DNA of 64,000 nt from Marsupella aquatica (Eukaryota; Marchantiophyta): assembly GCA_973895155.1 (NCBI GenBank), contig OZ316894.1:5084001-5148000 (forward strand). The letters are read 5' to 3'. Positions within the stretch are counted from its first letter, which is position 1. Each line of letters begins with the position of its first letter. The notes under the pieces were generated by a model. The model saw nothing but the letters and a program-made list of their open reading frames with translations. It had not been told where the DNA came from and made no database searches. Made by a program: the position numbers and the translations under genes. Below, in pieces: positions 12,286 through 24,557 of this stretch.

Positions 12286-12649
12286 AGACTTCAGGACGAA
12301 ACAGAAAATAAGGAGGCCATTGTTACAGAGAACATATATAAAAACAGCTTTGGATGTGCCATGAAAACTATTTCATACAAACACAAGATGAAAGGATTTT
12401 GGTTCTCCTCAATTCTTCTACTCTTTGCTATTAGCACTTAAGAGTTCAGCTGATTTCAGTACTCCCAACTCATGACACGACAATGTTTTGAGATTTGTTT
12501 TGTTTTGTTTTGTTTTTGTAGGAGTGTTTTGAGATCGATTCAAGCTCTATTGGCACAAACAGAAGGTTTCGGGTGGGGTGGTAATATTCATAGCAGCCTA
12601 TAAAGGATGAATTGGTGACATAAGTGGAAATCAATGTTGCAAGGGGATG

Positions 12650-14196
12650 GCCCAGGAAGTTTGGACCCCTATTGCTTTGCATGAGTGTTGAGGGAGGGCT
12701 GAGAGGATCAATTAAATGATTTTGAGTCGGACATCCAGTACTCAACTAAAGAAGAGTTCATTATAGACTAACCAGAGAATATAGTGGTGAGTGCCAATAG
12801 CAATGAATGTCGAGGGAATGTGGGGCTATACTTTGAGTGGGACTCCAGATTTGTTTCTGTCAAAACTTACTGTTGGCGAGAGTTTTTTTCAAAAGACTTC
12901 CTCCCAGATTTGTATACTATCCATCTTTAATTCTGAGCTCAGTTTCCCTAAAACGTCTCCAGAAGATGAGTTCAGACATGCTCTACGTGGTGGTGAAATA
13001 TCAGCCCATAGCTTTTGAGGAAATCCCGGGAGGGGATGTGACCCTAGAAGTTCAGGAGACTTCAATTGTGTTTTTCAACAAATACATAATTTTTGTATAT
13101 AAACTATTGAGTTTAGACTTGTGACCAAACTCTCTTTCGTCACATGCTTGGCATTTTATGCAATTGGTAAAGCCCAAGGGCAAGCCTGTTGACGGCATTC
13201 ACAAGTTTTGGCCTGGACGTTGCTGTAAATCAATCCAATTCAAACACAAACCCAAAACACGGAGATGGCGTAAAGGATCAAGTAACTAAATTATATATTT
13301 AAGACATTCAGTACGCAACTCAAAGAAGAGTTCACTATCATACACCCAGAGAATATAGTGGTGAGTTCTGATTGCATAGAATGTGGACATCAATCCAACA
13401 GCAGTCTGATGGATCCATCCAATAGCTGTGACCTTTGCAAAAAATCACAAAGAGTTTCTTCTTTAAATGCAGTTCCAAAACCGCTATCGACAATAAATCT
13501 ATCATGACCCAAAGCAACTTTCGAGATCGTGAGCACTGTAGTGCTGGGTGACACACCCCAACCATCAAATCCACTCCTTTTAGCATGACATTATGCAACT
13601 GTTTTTTTGGCTTCACACAAATCACCTCCTTTCAGCATGGTATTTTTGCAAATATTTTTTGGCTTTGCATGGGTACTAAAAGTGACACAATGGGACTTAT
13701 GCCAATACTGAGACAACATGATTTTCCAATTCAATATACCCTTCTATATAATCTTTAAATGTTCTTGTCTAACTACCTTACCATACCAGCATAGCCAGCT
13801 AGATTACCAAAAACAAAAGCATATGAAATAGATGCATACTTTGAGATAAGATAGATTGAATCCATGCACAACATCTGCCTAAGAGCCTTAGGTAGTGTCC
13901 TCAGACAAGCATTACACACCTGTTGAGCCCAAAGCCACAATCCCTTCCCTAAGCTCCCCATGCAAACCTGGAAAGTATAGGAAGCATATTATTGGTATCT
14001 ACATTTAAGTGGCCCATACTTTCCAGCTCCAAGTCATCAAGTGAGGGACACTTGCAGGTCCTTCACTTGAGCCAGTCCGGGCCATTGTCAAACGCAAGCA
14101 AACAGTAATTGTTTGCCAGCAAGGAATGGTATTGCCATCACCCCTGTGGTTCTTTATCCCTTTGATTTTGGCCTAATCTGGCTTCGTAGTGCATAA
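12650..14196. repeat. 3'-flank block of the NLR array (copy beside A)
   Basis: This non-coding block is repeated downstream of each receptor copy. Recognisable shared strings include CACAAAGAGTTTCTTCTTTAAA (13448 and 33629), CATAGCCAGCTAGATTACCA (13791 and 33969) and AAGTGGCCCATACTTTCCAG (14010 and 34208). Homologous stretches occur at 33300-34592 and, with a large internal deletion, at 42210-42660. No gene is recognised in it. It marks unit boundaries in the segmentally duplicated array. Confidence 0.8.
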
Positions 14197-17100
14197 TTAT
14201 GTCGGACTCCACATGGCCAGCCAGTTTGCTGGGCAATATGGCACAAATTGGGCTAGTGAGAGACTACGTGTGCTCGAAACCCTTTTATAACATTCCCCGT
14301 CGATCAAATCAGAGGACACATAGGCCCAGCCCAAACTTTCCATTTTGGAGTGGTCAAGTAAGGGACAGTAGTTTACGAAAACTCGCATGCCCTCCGTTTT
14401 CGTTGTCTGGGACGACTGCTCTGCTTGCAACCTGAGCTCGTCACTTTGCTGCCCTTGTGGCAATGCCCCTTGAACCCAGGACGACTTTCCCAAGCTTTCT
14501 GGCAGACTCTTCAGTCTGTCGCATGTCTCAAGTCTCACTTCTTTCAGAGAAGAGAGTTCCCCCAAACTGTCCGGAAGGCTCTCCAACGTACTACAACCCA
14601 AGATGGAGAGCCTTTCTAGAGAAGAGAGTTCCCCCAAACTGTCCGGAAGGCTCTCCAACGTACTACAACCCAAGATGGAGAGCCTTTCTAGAGAAGAGAG
14701 AGTTCCAAGCTCATCCGGCAATGTCTCCAAACGGTGCAACCAATGCAGACGCAGGGCCCTTAATGACGAAAGGCTACCAAAACCTGCCGGGAGGATCCGT
14801 GTCTCGCACCCTCTGAGAGTTAGCTTATGTTCAAAGCACCGAAAGTGTTCAAAAAGGTCGGGTGCCTCCTCATGCCCATCACAATTAAATTCAACCTCTT
14901 GCAATGATGGAATTTGTCCGATGCCATCGAGTAGGCTTCTCGCGTTCTTTCCCGCCGCAAGAGTCACTTTCTTCAGAGACTGAAACTGCCGTACGCTCTC
15001 CGGCAGGCTTTCCAAGCTTCTTGACCCGATAGATAATTCTACCAGGGAAGAGAGGGTTCCAAAATTGTCGGGCAGCCTCTCCAATTTAGAGGACCCCAAT
15101 ATCAACGTTCGAAGAGACTTCAGACGGGAAAAGCTGTCTGGTAGGGTCTGCAACAAATTAGCATTATAAATGTACAAGACCTGCAGCTGAAGGAGCTGGC
15201 CAAAATCCGCTGGCAACCTCTTCAATCTCTTAGCGTTTTCGAGACTCAAGTCTCTCAAATTATGGAGCCCCCCCAAGCTCTCTGGCAGGCAGTCCAAGGT
15301 TGATGAATCAATTGACAAAAATTCTAGTGAGGAGAGCTTTCCTAAAGTGTCCGGCAACTCCTTCAACTGCGGGCATTGTAATTTGAAAGTTTCCAATAAT
15401 GAAAGCTCCTCCATAATTTCAGGGAGAAGCTTAGCGACCGAAGACTTGAAAGTCAAATGACGCAGTGCATACAACTTACCCACACTCAGAGGGAGAGTCT
15501 CCACCCTATCGACATTAAGCTCCAATTCCTCCAGTAGAGCAAGCTGTCCAAGGCTTTCGGGCAATGTCTCCAATTTTCGACCAACTATCTTTAACTGGCG
15601 GAGAGACTTCAGACTGCAGAAACTTTCAGGTAAAGTCTCGAGGTGCGCAGATGAAATGTACAATTCCTTCAGTGCCGTCCATTCAGCGAAATCGTCGGGC
15701 AAGCCCCTTAGTTGTCCAGCCGTGCTAACGTGAAGTAATTCTAGTCCCGACAGAAGGCTGAAGCTCGGAGGGAGCCTTTCCAGAGCCACGTCGTTCAAAT
15801 ACAGTTTTCGTAGAGAGCCTAAGTTGCCAAAAGCATCCCCCAACTCTTCGAAGCGAGGGCACTCCCATATCTATAACCTCTTGAGTCGCGAAAGCCGGGA
15901 GAAAGACTGCGGTAGACACTTGATCAACGGGCACCTCGTGATGTGCACTTCTTCCAATGACGTTAGTGAACTGCCAAAGGAGTCAGGGAGACCTGCAAGC
16001 TCTTCACAGTAATAAATTCTTAACGTTGCAAGGCGGGATAGATTCCCTAAGGATTCAGGTAACGCCAAAGATTTTATGTTGTCAATTTCAAGATGTTCGA
16101 GGGCTCGAAGGTTGCCAAGTGATGTCAGCAAAGTGAGAGACCTTAGATCCCTCAACTCCAACCGTCTCAACCGAGATAGATTCCCAAAATTCGCAGGCAG
16201 ATGGACCAAACCTGCTAGTTTAAAAAGACACAAAATGCGCAGATTGGTCAGGTTCCCCAATGCTTCCGGAAACTCCTCTGGGACCCGAAAGTTTGCTACA
16301 TTCAGCACAGCCAAATTCTCCATTTTGTTCAGGCTCAGCTCGAACTTTGGCAATGAGACTGGCCCTGTGTGACGTCCATGAAACCCTAGGAGCGATATCT
16401 TGCTCGTGAGACAATTTCCCGAACCTTCTGTCGAGACACGATCAAGTTCTATGTATTTCAATCCCTCCAGTTTGGCCAGTGAATCCAACTGAAGGGTCCG
16501 TTTGCTCTTGTGGGATTCAAAAAGATACTGGAGCCTCAAACATTTTGTCCTTACCTCCACCTGGACATTTAACGGTAATTATTAAATGATTATTTGGTAG
16601 CTACATGTAGTGGTCTACTAAGAAGGCAAATATAAGGAAAGTAGATATGGTTGAATTTTCTCCTCCTAGCCTACCTTGCATGATTTAAATAGGTACATCA
16701 GTTTAATGTACTGGAAAGAACAGTTACCTCCTTGTCATTCAACCGATCCACTGCTGAGTCTGATGATGCATCATCAGGAGAAGAAACCATGATATCATTG
16801 GAAATATTCTGAGCCAAGTCTCGAAGCTGCTCATGGACCCATACTCGGTTCTTGATTTCTTTCACCAATGACCTGCTCACCAAGTTGTCCCACGTTGTTT
16901 GCATAGTTTGCGTTAGACTGCTCCATGCGGCAAGGGCCCGCTCCAATGGCTGTTTGAAGAAACATGACGCAGCCTCTGTGAACATCTCCTGTTCCTCTGG
17001 TAACAGGGCATCATAGCTTATCCTCAAGGAAGCCCACACTCTGTCCCTCTTCTCCCCAGTTATGGCTTGTGCTTCTCTCAACCTCTGTAGAGCGTCTATC

Positions 17101-17744
17101 CACACTTCGACATTTCTTCCTCTGAGGTAAGTGCCGATGATTTCCAACGTCAACGGCAACCCACCACCCATTTTTACCACTGCATTGACTTTGTCAATGA
17201 GAAAGTCTGGAACATCCTTCGATTCAAATGCATGATGGCAGAATAGAGTCTTTGCATCATCGTCTTTCAAAAACTCTACCTCATGGACAATGCAACCTTT
17301 ATAGTATTTGAAAACTTCTTTGTCACGACTTGTCATGATAACACAACTGCCCGCTCGAAAGTGCTCCAATTTTGGTAGAACTTTGAGCTGATCCTGCGCA
17401 TCTACGTCATCCATGGCGATTAAAGCTCTCTTGCTGCGCAAATGCTGCCACTCCATTGAACCCTTGTCTGTTTTCTTCCCATTGTGATGAAAGTGATTGA
17501 GAACCCGATCCTCCAATTTGTGTGATGGGATGCCTTTTACATTATCCACAAAGCACGTGTATTCAAAGTCTTTGGAAAGAGTGTTAAATGCTTGCATTGC
17601 AAGAGTGGTCTTGCCAATCCCACCCATGCCGAAAATTCCAAGAGCAGCTCCACCAACAAGCTTCTCCTGCACATCCATGGCGCGTCTCTCCAAATCAAGA
17701 GGGAAGTTTGGAAGCCCATGAACTTCATGAACAGGCACTTCCAC
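14197..17744 (-). pseudogene. NLR copy A: NB-ARC-LRR pseudogene lacking hydrolase exons
   Basis: Two exon blocks remain. The NB-ARC exon (17744 to 16728, 339 codons) has P-loop GMGGIGKTT, kinase-2 LIAMDDVD, RNBS-B CVIMTSRD and GLPL as GGGLPLTL. The LRR exon starts at 16560 after a 167-base GT-AG intron. In the LRR exon an in-frame TAG at 15871-15873 replaces the Arg codon AGG found in copy B, leaving about 229 LRR residues. The frame then reopens to 14197. The normal C terminus is lost, and the final roughly 30 codons read into the 3' flank. Homology with copies B and C stops at about 17771, just upstream of the NB-ARC exon, and no hydrolase exons follow. An exact 72-base LRR duplication lies at 14546-14689. 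The P-loop is intact, so a truncated product cannot be excluded, but decay is the simplest reading. Confidence 0.9.
14546..14689 (-). repeat. Exact 72-bp tandem duplication of one leucine-rich repeat
   Basis: Two adjacent 72-base copies (14546-14617 and 14618-14689) encode the same 24-residue LRR, containing LERLSILGCSTLESLPDSLG. Copies B and C have a single repeat here. Because the copies are identical and the period is a multiple of three, the duplication is recent and keeps the frame. Confidence 0.95.
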
Positions 17745-17789
17745 CTGAAGAGATCAAATAATTTGGATCAGAACACCTTATTTTATTTC

Positions 17790-20036
17790 AGCATTTTACC
17801 TTATTTTACTTTCAGCATCCTCTGCGTTAGCTTCGTCTGCCGCTTCATGAAATGCGGACGCGCAGTTCAAGACCTAGGGATTTGGAAAAGGAGACACAAC
17901 TCAAAATGACCTTCACTATCAGCTATGTATTGGTACTGCGATTGCCGTCATAGCCACTTTCAGTAGAGATGTCCAAGAATTTTGAGTGATAAACTAAGGG
18001 CAGTGTTGTACTTCGTGGCACAGAAGTAGGCGACCATTGATTGACTATAACCTTAGACTGCCACAAATGGACTCAATCCGGGGTGAAAGGAAGACCCTAT
18101 CCATTTGGATCTCATCTGAGCACTGGTGGCTGCGGGAACTGGGAAACATGTACACCTATCCTCGTGAACGTTGTATGCAAGGACTCGACTGCCAGAGTCC
18201 ACCCTGGAAAAAAATGTAATTACCATCGCAGGGTTGGTGATGACTTTCTGGTCAAATTCGTGGAGGCCTCTGTTCTCATGGTGGTTGTTAGTAACCCACC
18301 TAGCCTGTGTGCTCTTGGGCAGAAGTGAGATGGCCAGGCAATTGCATACTGCCTGGAGTCGGTGAGTCGGTATGGCAAGTGGATTTCAATTAGTGTGCAA
18401 GTTGCAAGGAAAGGGATGGGTTGGACATGGAAAAGGTGCACCCTACAGTGGCCCCTGAAGTTACCTCTCATAGTTCGGAAAAGATATCCCATGAAGTTAC
18501 TTCTCATGGTTAAGGAAAAGATGTCACTGTAATGCAACCTCACCACCTCACCTTACTCGAACTGCCAAGGAGGCTTCCCACCAGATGACATTTTGTAGAG
18601 CACACTATGAGAAAGCAAATAGTAGGATTGCACACTGTAGTGTTTAGAAAGATACGATTTCATATACTCTGAGTCCCTTTAATTTTCAGGCACTCTCTCG
18701 TGAGTTCCCTATCAGTCAAATTATCACTCACTCCCCATCAGCTGTCTTGCTCATTTAGAAAACTCTATCAGGCACTTCCCACTAGGCAAATTTAGTCTGG
18801 GCTGATATTGCTGAATTGCCTTTCTTTCAGTAGTCTTGCCAAAGAGGAAAATTCCACTCAGCTGATCTTGCTGACTCATTGTTTTGCTTGGCCGCCTCAA
18901 TGACTGAACATTTCTAGGGGAAAGAATCCACTTATCCAAAATTGTTGATTCACTCCTTCACTTGGCAGCCCCGCTGAGGAGGACGGTTCTTTACAAAAAG
19001 CACTGATGGAAAGACTGATACCCGATACCAAAGATTGATAACTTAATGGGGTTATGACACTCAATGTCATGTTAGTTGGATCACTTGGTCTGGGGAGTAA
19101 GACGAGTGGAAAGATAGCTGAACACCTGAATGACAAGTATGACCTATTGATCACTCAACCTGGCAATTAAAGATTTGCTCTGAAACCAAGCTGTGAAGCT
19201 ACAAAGTACTCTGTACTTAATGTTTTGCGTGTTAAGTTGAAGCAGGTATGCCCTGTTGAGAGGTTTGGAAAATCCTCCCCATTTGTTGAGAAGAAATGAG
19301 CTGCCTCTAATATATCTTTTCAAGTTAGCAAAACCCTTGAAAGAGGCCTTGCTATGTGCATGGTTGACCAATTTCAGAGGAGAAACCAGCCAGATGTCTT
19401 AGGTTCTATTAAGTTTTTTTCCCAAATCCCATGAGATTTTTCATTAATTTTCTTGCAGCTTTTACATCACATGAGACATTACTCAAGACATTACTTTTGG
19501 TAGCCATGAACTCCAAAGGTTTTTAATTTGAATTCTGTTGAGTTTCGAACTCTTGGGATATCTAGTCTAAAAATATTTATATTCGCAGACTCCAACAACA
19601 AAATCTAGATATTTGGCATTTGAGTTCAAACTCAATTACGTACTGTCTTCTGGGTCATTCAAGGGGGCATTCTCTTCAGATAGAAAGTTTGGATCTTCAA
19701 TTTGAGTTTCAACAATAAGTTTGAAACATTTTTCTATTGTAGTCAAACTTACCCACCAACTTCCCCTGAACAGGTGGTCCAGGCATTGTGTTCAAATAGT
19801 GCATGAAGGGGGAGTTCTACTGAAATCCAAAGCCCTATTGTAGACCTTCTATTTGCATTTTTTAAGCAGTAAGTTCTGGCAAGGATCATATAGAGCCCTG
19901 TTTAAATCATGGCTTAGAACTTTTCTAAATGACGGAGACAAGGCAGTGTTTGTCTCACTACATTGAAGACAAACATTGCATGTGCAAAGATAACTTCATA
20001 TACCAGGCCTATCCTCCAACACAAGGTCCAGGTGTT
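17790..20036. repeat. Duplicated inter-NLR spacer (left part, A side)
   Basis: 17790-18225 matches 49593-50025, sharing for example CTATGTATTGGTACTG and CTGCCACAAATGGACTCAAT. 18226-20036 matches 55403-57827, sharing for example GACTTTCTGGTCAAATTC and CCTCCAACACAAGGTCCAGG with small changes. The two matching pieces are contiguous here but 5.4 kb apart on the other side. No gene is recognised. The retroelement at 20037 interrupts the block, which resumes at 32049. Confidence 0.85.
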
Positions 20037-20365
20037 TGTCACACCATTCTAGGTAGTGTTAGAGTATATTGTATTATCTAGATCCGTATGTTTGGTATGT
20101 GTGCTATATGAGCCGATAAGGTTCCGTCAAGTTTGTGTGAGAGGGTACTTCTCACTTGTGAGGCATTGAAAGGTCATCTTTCAATGTTGAGCCTTGGAGA
20201 GAGAGGAGCTTGAGTGTGGCTATGGTGGCTGTGAGCTCCGCTTGTGTAACGTGGATTCCTTGAGTAGTGCAAGGTGCGTTGGCTCGACATATATGTGTGA
20301 TCGGATCGGACGGGATTGAGTGCGTATTGCTGGCGTCGATCGTTGTGCCGATTGTATTGAGATTA
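20037..20365 (+). repeat. 5' LTR (partial) of the methyltransferase retrotransposon
   Basis: 329 bases, 8 mismatches to 31583-31911. It starts TGTCACACCATTCTAGG. Compared with the right LTR it lacks the final 138-base segment ending CGCACGACA. The sequence after 20366 (CATTGAAAGATCAG) does not resemble a standard initiator-Met primer-binding site. Confidence 0.85.
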
Positions 20366-22124
20366 CATTGAAAGATCAGATGCGAACTCTACTGTGCGGA
20401 CTGTGCAAACAGAAGTTCGTTTTGTGTCAATTGAGTTGGCGACGTGGAAATCGTTTGAAGCTGATGCGTGGATCTCGTTGCCGGGCTGTTTTGAGAAGAG
20501 AGATCGCAGATCATTGGAGATCACAGATTGTGTCGATCTGGGATCTATGCTGCCATTTGACGGACAGTATGCTGTTGTCCACGTTTGTGTGAAGTAGATC
20601 GGGCCTGTTGAGTTGAGGACTCGGGGGTTTCACTTCCACAAAAATGGCACATCCCGTGCGACAAAGTATAGGGTCGATTTATTGGTTTGAAGGAAAGAAT
20701 TAAGAATTTTTGTAGAAGAACAATAGGGTCCTTTAAATTCAATTTTGAGACTTATAATAACATTAGGGTCTTTCTAACCAAATTTTTGGAATATTCTTGG
20801 AATATTCCAACTTTATAGGGGTTGAAAAATAAACTTTTTTCTTACATTTTAGGGGGTCCGAGGCCTAAAAACGTCGCAGGGGATGGGGAGACATCCATAT
20901 AGTGAGACCCCTGAGGTTGCGGATGTTGATAGATCTGCGATTGTACGCTACAAATCTGTGATTGGTGACAGGTTTTTGAGATCGAACATTACCGTGGGCT
21001 GGCTATCGAAGGAATTGAATGTTTTGGAGATTGATGTGTTGCGCAGCTGATGCGAAGCCGACAGTAGAAGTGTAATCGCGTTGCAAAGTTGTTTTCGCGT
21101 TCTACAATCGGACCTGAATGTTGCAAGATTTGCCAAAGACGGTACATCTGGCGTTTATGTGAAGGGAAAAGAGGCGCGATCATGTTGCTGCAGGATTGAG
21201 AGTTGGATTCCGATTGCCTTTCTTGCGAAGAAAGTGTCTGCTGACGGTTGCATATGTTACCAAATTTGAGGCACAATCCATCGCGAAACAATGCTATGCA
21301 ATTTTTGTGTGAAGGAAGCGGAGTTCTGAACCGCAGCCTATCCGCGACGTTGTGCGAAGGTAGCCGAAACTTGATTTGGCGTAGCGAAGCGTTGCGGGCG
21401 TGAAGGGCTCACTCTTTGGCTCATCTCGGCGTTTCGAGGCTTCAAGGCAACTCGTGATTACTCGGGACGAGGGGCGTGAGGGTGAAGCAGGAGCGGGCAG
21501 GTCAGCAAGCCAACTTGCTGGTACGTGAGGAGAATTACAAGTGCTGCCATTTTGGAGTGGCAGATTTGGTGCATAATGACAAGTGAGAGGTCACCCATGC
21601 CAAAGCTATTCCTCCCCTCATGCGCTTAACTAGCAAGTTCCTATGTGGTGCATTGTACATGCTTCCTTCCACACTTGGTGTCCAAGGAATGAGGCCCTAG
21701 GGGTTTTATGCACTTTGAATTTATCTAGATACTCTGTTTTAGCTAGTTTGTGATGGATTCTTGAATATTTGATGCGGGATTCTTGAGGCCTATTATGAAG
21801 GCCCTACATTGAACTATATGCACATTATTTTTATGTATTTCTGATTGATTGGTGTGGAGAGTTGTGGTAAATCCTCTTCTTGTTGTTGGATCCTCTCCAC
21901 ACATGCTTCCTGTTTATGCGTCATGTTGGTTTGGCGTGGACGCTTGATTCTATAGGAGTGATCCGGGTTTGCAACCGGACATTCTAGTTGTGCTACGTAT
22001 TTCTCTCCTGGTGATGTTGGAGTGATGCCCAACACACCATGGTAAGTGCTTGTGTTGCTGACAGGGACAGATTTTCCTTAGGGTTAGCATATAGATTAGG
22101 TTAGGTTGGTCATCACGGATTCTT
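20366..22124 (+). other. Retrotransposon untranslated leader
   Basis: About 1.76 kb between the 5' LTR and the first gag-like codons. Short frames such as 20320-20592 and 21081-21269 have no recognisable motif. A primer-binding site should lie near 20366, but I did not find a convincing match to a common tRNA 3' end. Confidence 0.4.
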
Positions 22125-23511
22125 TTGGCACTGCTGGGTTACCCAAGACGACGGACCGGTTTCACTAGGAGTGGGGCGCAGTTTCCGCCAATGATATTGG
22201 TAGCAGTCAGCAGCACAGCTTCAGATAGTGATTCTGACGAGGACTCTGTGACCAGTTCTCCTCGTCATCAAGTGATTGCACCTTTGTTGTGGGACATGGA
22301 CGAGATGTACGGGGCTACAAAGGGTCCACGACGATACTCTGGTGCAGTTGGCACAATTGATCTGGATGACTTCATCTAGGAGTTTGATACGTGGTGCGAT
22401 ATGCAGACATTGCATAACGCCACGTTGTTTACCCCTTTCATGGCATGGAAGGGATTATTTCAGCATTTGGAGGGGCCACCCATGGATGACTACCATGAGT
22501 TTTGGAAGGCTCATTTGGTTGAGATTGAGGCATGGAGGCAGCATTGGTCGCCTAATTACGTGTCCATCACCTATGGCACTAGTGCGGCTGCCCAACCCAT
22601 TGCCACAGCTGCTGCTTCTTCTAGCAACACTAGCCAGAGTGGCACACCATCCACTAGCAGCACTCCAATAGCATCCACCGCTACTCCTGCCGGTGTGATT
22701 GTGACAGGAACTGGAGTTGCACCAGCATTTAACCCTGTGGTGGAATTCTTTGAGGTACTGAAGCATAACTATCAGGGTGTGAAAACTGATAAGTTGAAGG
22801 GTCTCCAAGAGTTCCAACGCAAGACTGGAGAGTCTACGTGAGGCATACACTCGTATGCGCAAATTGATCACTGTCACCAAGGGAGTGACAGAGGCTCAGG
22901 CAGTCCAATTTTGGTATGCAATTCTGGACAGAGAATTGTGACGCAGAGTGAGAGATGTCACTCTGCTTAGGGATGCAGATCCCACATTAGCAGTTGTTTT
23001 TAACCTTTCTAAGTGTATTGAGCTCAATATGGTGAATGAGAAGGTGGTGACTTCTGAATTTGCCAAGGAAGCACCAAAGGCTGCATCTATATCCACACCA
23101 TAGCCTACTGCACGCAAGAGCCAGAGGGAGAAGCCTACTGCATGAGAGTCTACCAGCCAGAGACCTGTGCCCTCTTATGCTGGACAACAGTCAGGATGTT
23201 GGACCTGTGGTGGGGATCATGCACAGAGATATTGCCCAGATCATAGAGGATCAAGGGGAGCATCAACGCCTGATCAGCGACAGTGTGATCATTGTGGAGC
23301 TCCTGGACATACCAAGGATAGGTATTTCTCACTCCACCCTGAGTTACGGAGGGGAGGATCCCGTACACATGATCTGGGAAGAGGAGGAGGAGGTAGAGGT
23401 GGTGGACGTGGTCGTGGCATGCCACATGCAGGGAGACAGGGAGGTGACGCTGCCCCTGTTATAACCATAGATCCAAGGATGCTAAGATTGCTCAATTGGA
23501 GCAATAGCTAG
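22125..23511 (+). pseudogene. gag: gag of the methyltransferase retrotransposon
   Basis: The capsid-like region includes LFQHLEGPPMDDYHEFW, LREAYTRMRKLITVTKGV and AQAVQFWYAILDREL, typical of plant Ty3/Gypsy gag (retrotransposon gag domain). Two zinc knuckles follow at about 23203-23310. The first is C-x2-C-x3-H-x4-C (CWTCGGDHAQRYC). The second starts CDHCGAPGH but has Tyr instead of the last Cys. Then comes an RGG-like Arg/Gly tract. Lesions include TAG at 22377-22379, a frame change near 22830-22845, a TGA at about 22939, and TAG/TGA codons near 23101-23145. The start is uncertain because it rests on the first long frame (codon 22125). Confidence 0.8.
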
Positions 23512-23516
23512 CTGCC

Positions 23517-24557
23517 ATGGCTAGTTCCCAAGTGAGACCTACTTCTGGTGATGGGGCATCTACATCCTATGGACCTCCCACCTCCCATGGCCCTTCCACA
23601 TCTTATGGAGCTGATGGAGACCTTGTCACCATGGGATTCATGTGTGGCACTGCACATATTGATGCATCAGCAGCTTTGACACGTGGGGCAGCCAAAGCTC
23701 TTGAGCCCCGAGGAGCAATAGTGGAGCTAGATCCACAGAGGGGGGATGCACGTTGGCAGACAAAGCTTCCTCAGTCTTTTACATTGTCAGAGACAGTTCA
23801 GACTGCCTCTATGAACCTAGTTCGGACAAACCCTGGCGTGGGTAAGTTGGTAGAATCAGGTAGTGATGCAACAAGGATGATAGGTACCTTGCTAGGGGCG
23901 GCTACTACCATAGTACGCACCCCATTATTTTCAGCGACAGACATGCTGAACTTGGGAGTTGGTCCTGCAGAAGTGTTCAAATTGGCAGCTACACTCTATG
24001 AGGACACTCCAGTTGTTGCTTCCCATGCAGAAGCAGCTTGCAGTGTTGAAGCAATGAAGACCATGCCACCTACTGCTACTAGTGAGACATGGCATGCAGC
24101 AGCAACAAGGTTGGTGGATTTACCAGCACGCCCTGCATTTTAGAGGACTAGGTTTAAACCTAGTGTTATGTCATTGGATAATCAGAGTGATATCTTCTGA
24201 TTAGTTGGGCCTTCTTGGGTAGTATACCAACCAGAGAGAGTGATACTGGATACTGGTGCTCAGCCCTTGATGTTGGGTAAGTCTGCCATACGTGGATTGA
24301 GATTGCGTCCAAAGGATTTGAAGGATTGTCCCTTTCCCATTCAGACTTCATTGGAGGGACCTACACCTACACAGCACATTACCAGGAGACCTCTTGATTT
24401 GAGGATTCAGGAAGGTCATACCACAGATAGCTCACAAATACAGGCGCGAGCTATTCTGACTAAGGCAGAGTCATATGATGTGTTGGTGGGATGTACAGTG
24501 CTCTACCCCATGGAATTTATTCTTGATTTTTGGGAGGAATTAGTGTCATATAGACCT
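23517..24557 (+). pseudogene. gag-pol linker and retropepsin-like protease
   Basis: 23517-24143 is a linker frame with low-complexity SYGPPTSHGPST repeats and no motif I know. From about 24187 the frame reads VILDTGAQPLMLGKSA, where Asp-Thr-Gly is the retropepsin active site. Further on comes DVLVGCTVLYPMEFILDF, the usual C-terminal protease core. TAG (24141-24143) and TGA (about 24199) interrupt it. The frame ends in VSYRP at 24557, where a secondary element was inserted. Removing that insertion restores continuity with 26602. Confidence 0.8.

Noticed and set aside
22455-22880. Minus-strand frames within the retrotransposon (also 31698-32072, 27297-27539)
   Set aside because: They are antisense to gag, methyltransferase or LTR sequence, with no motif.
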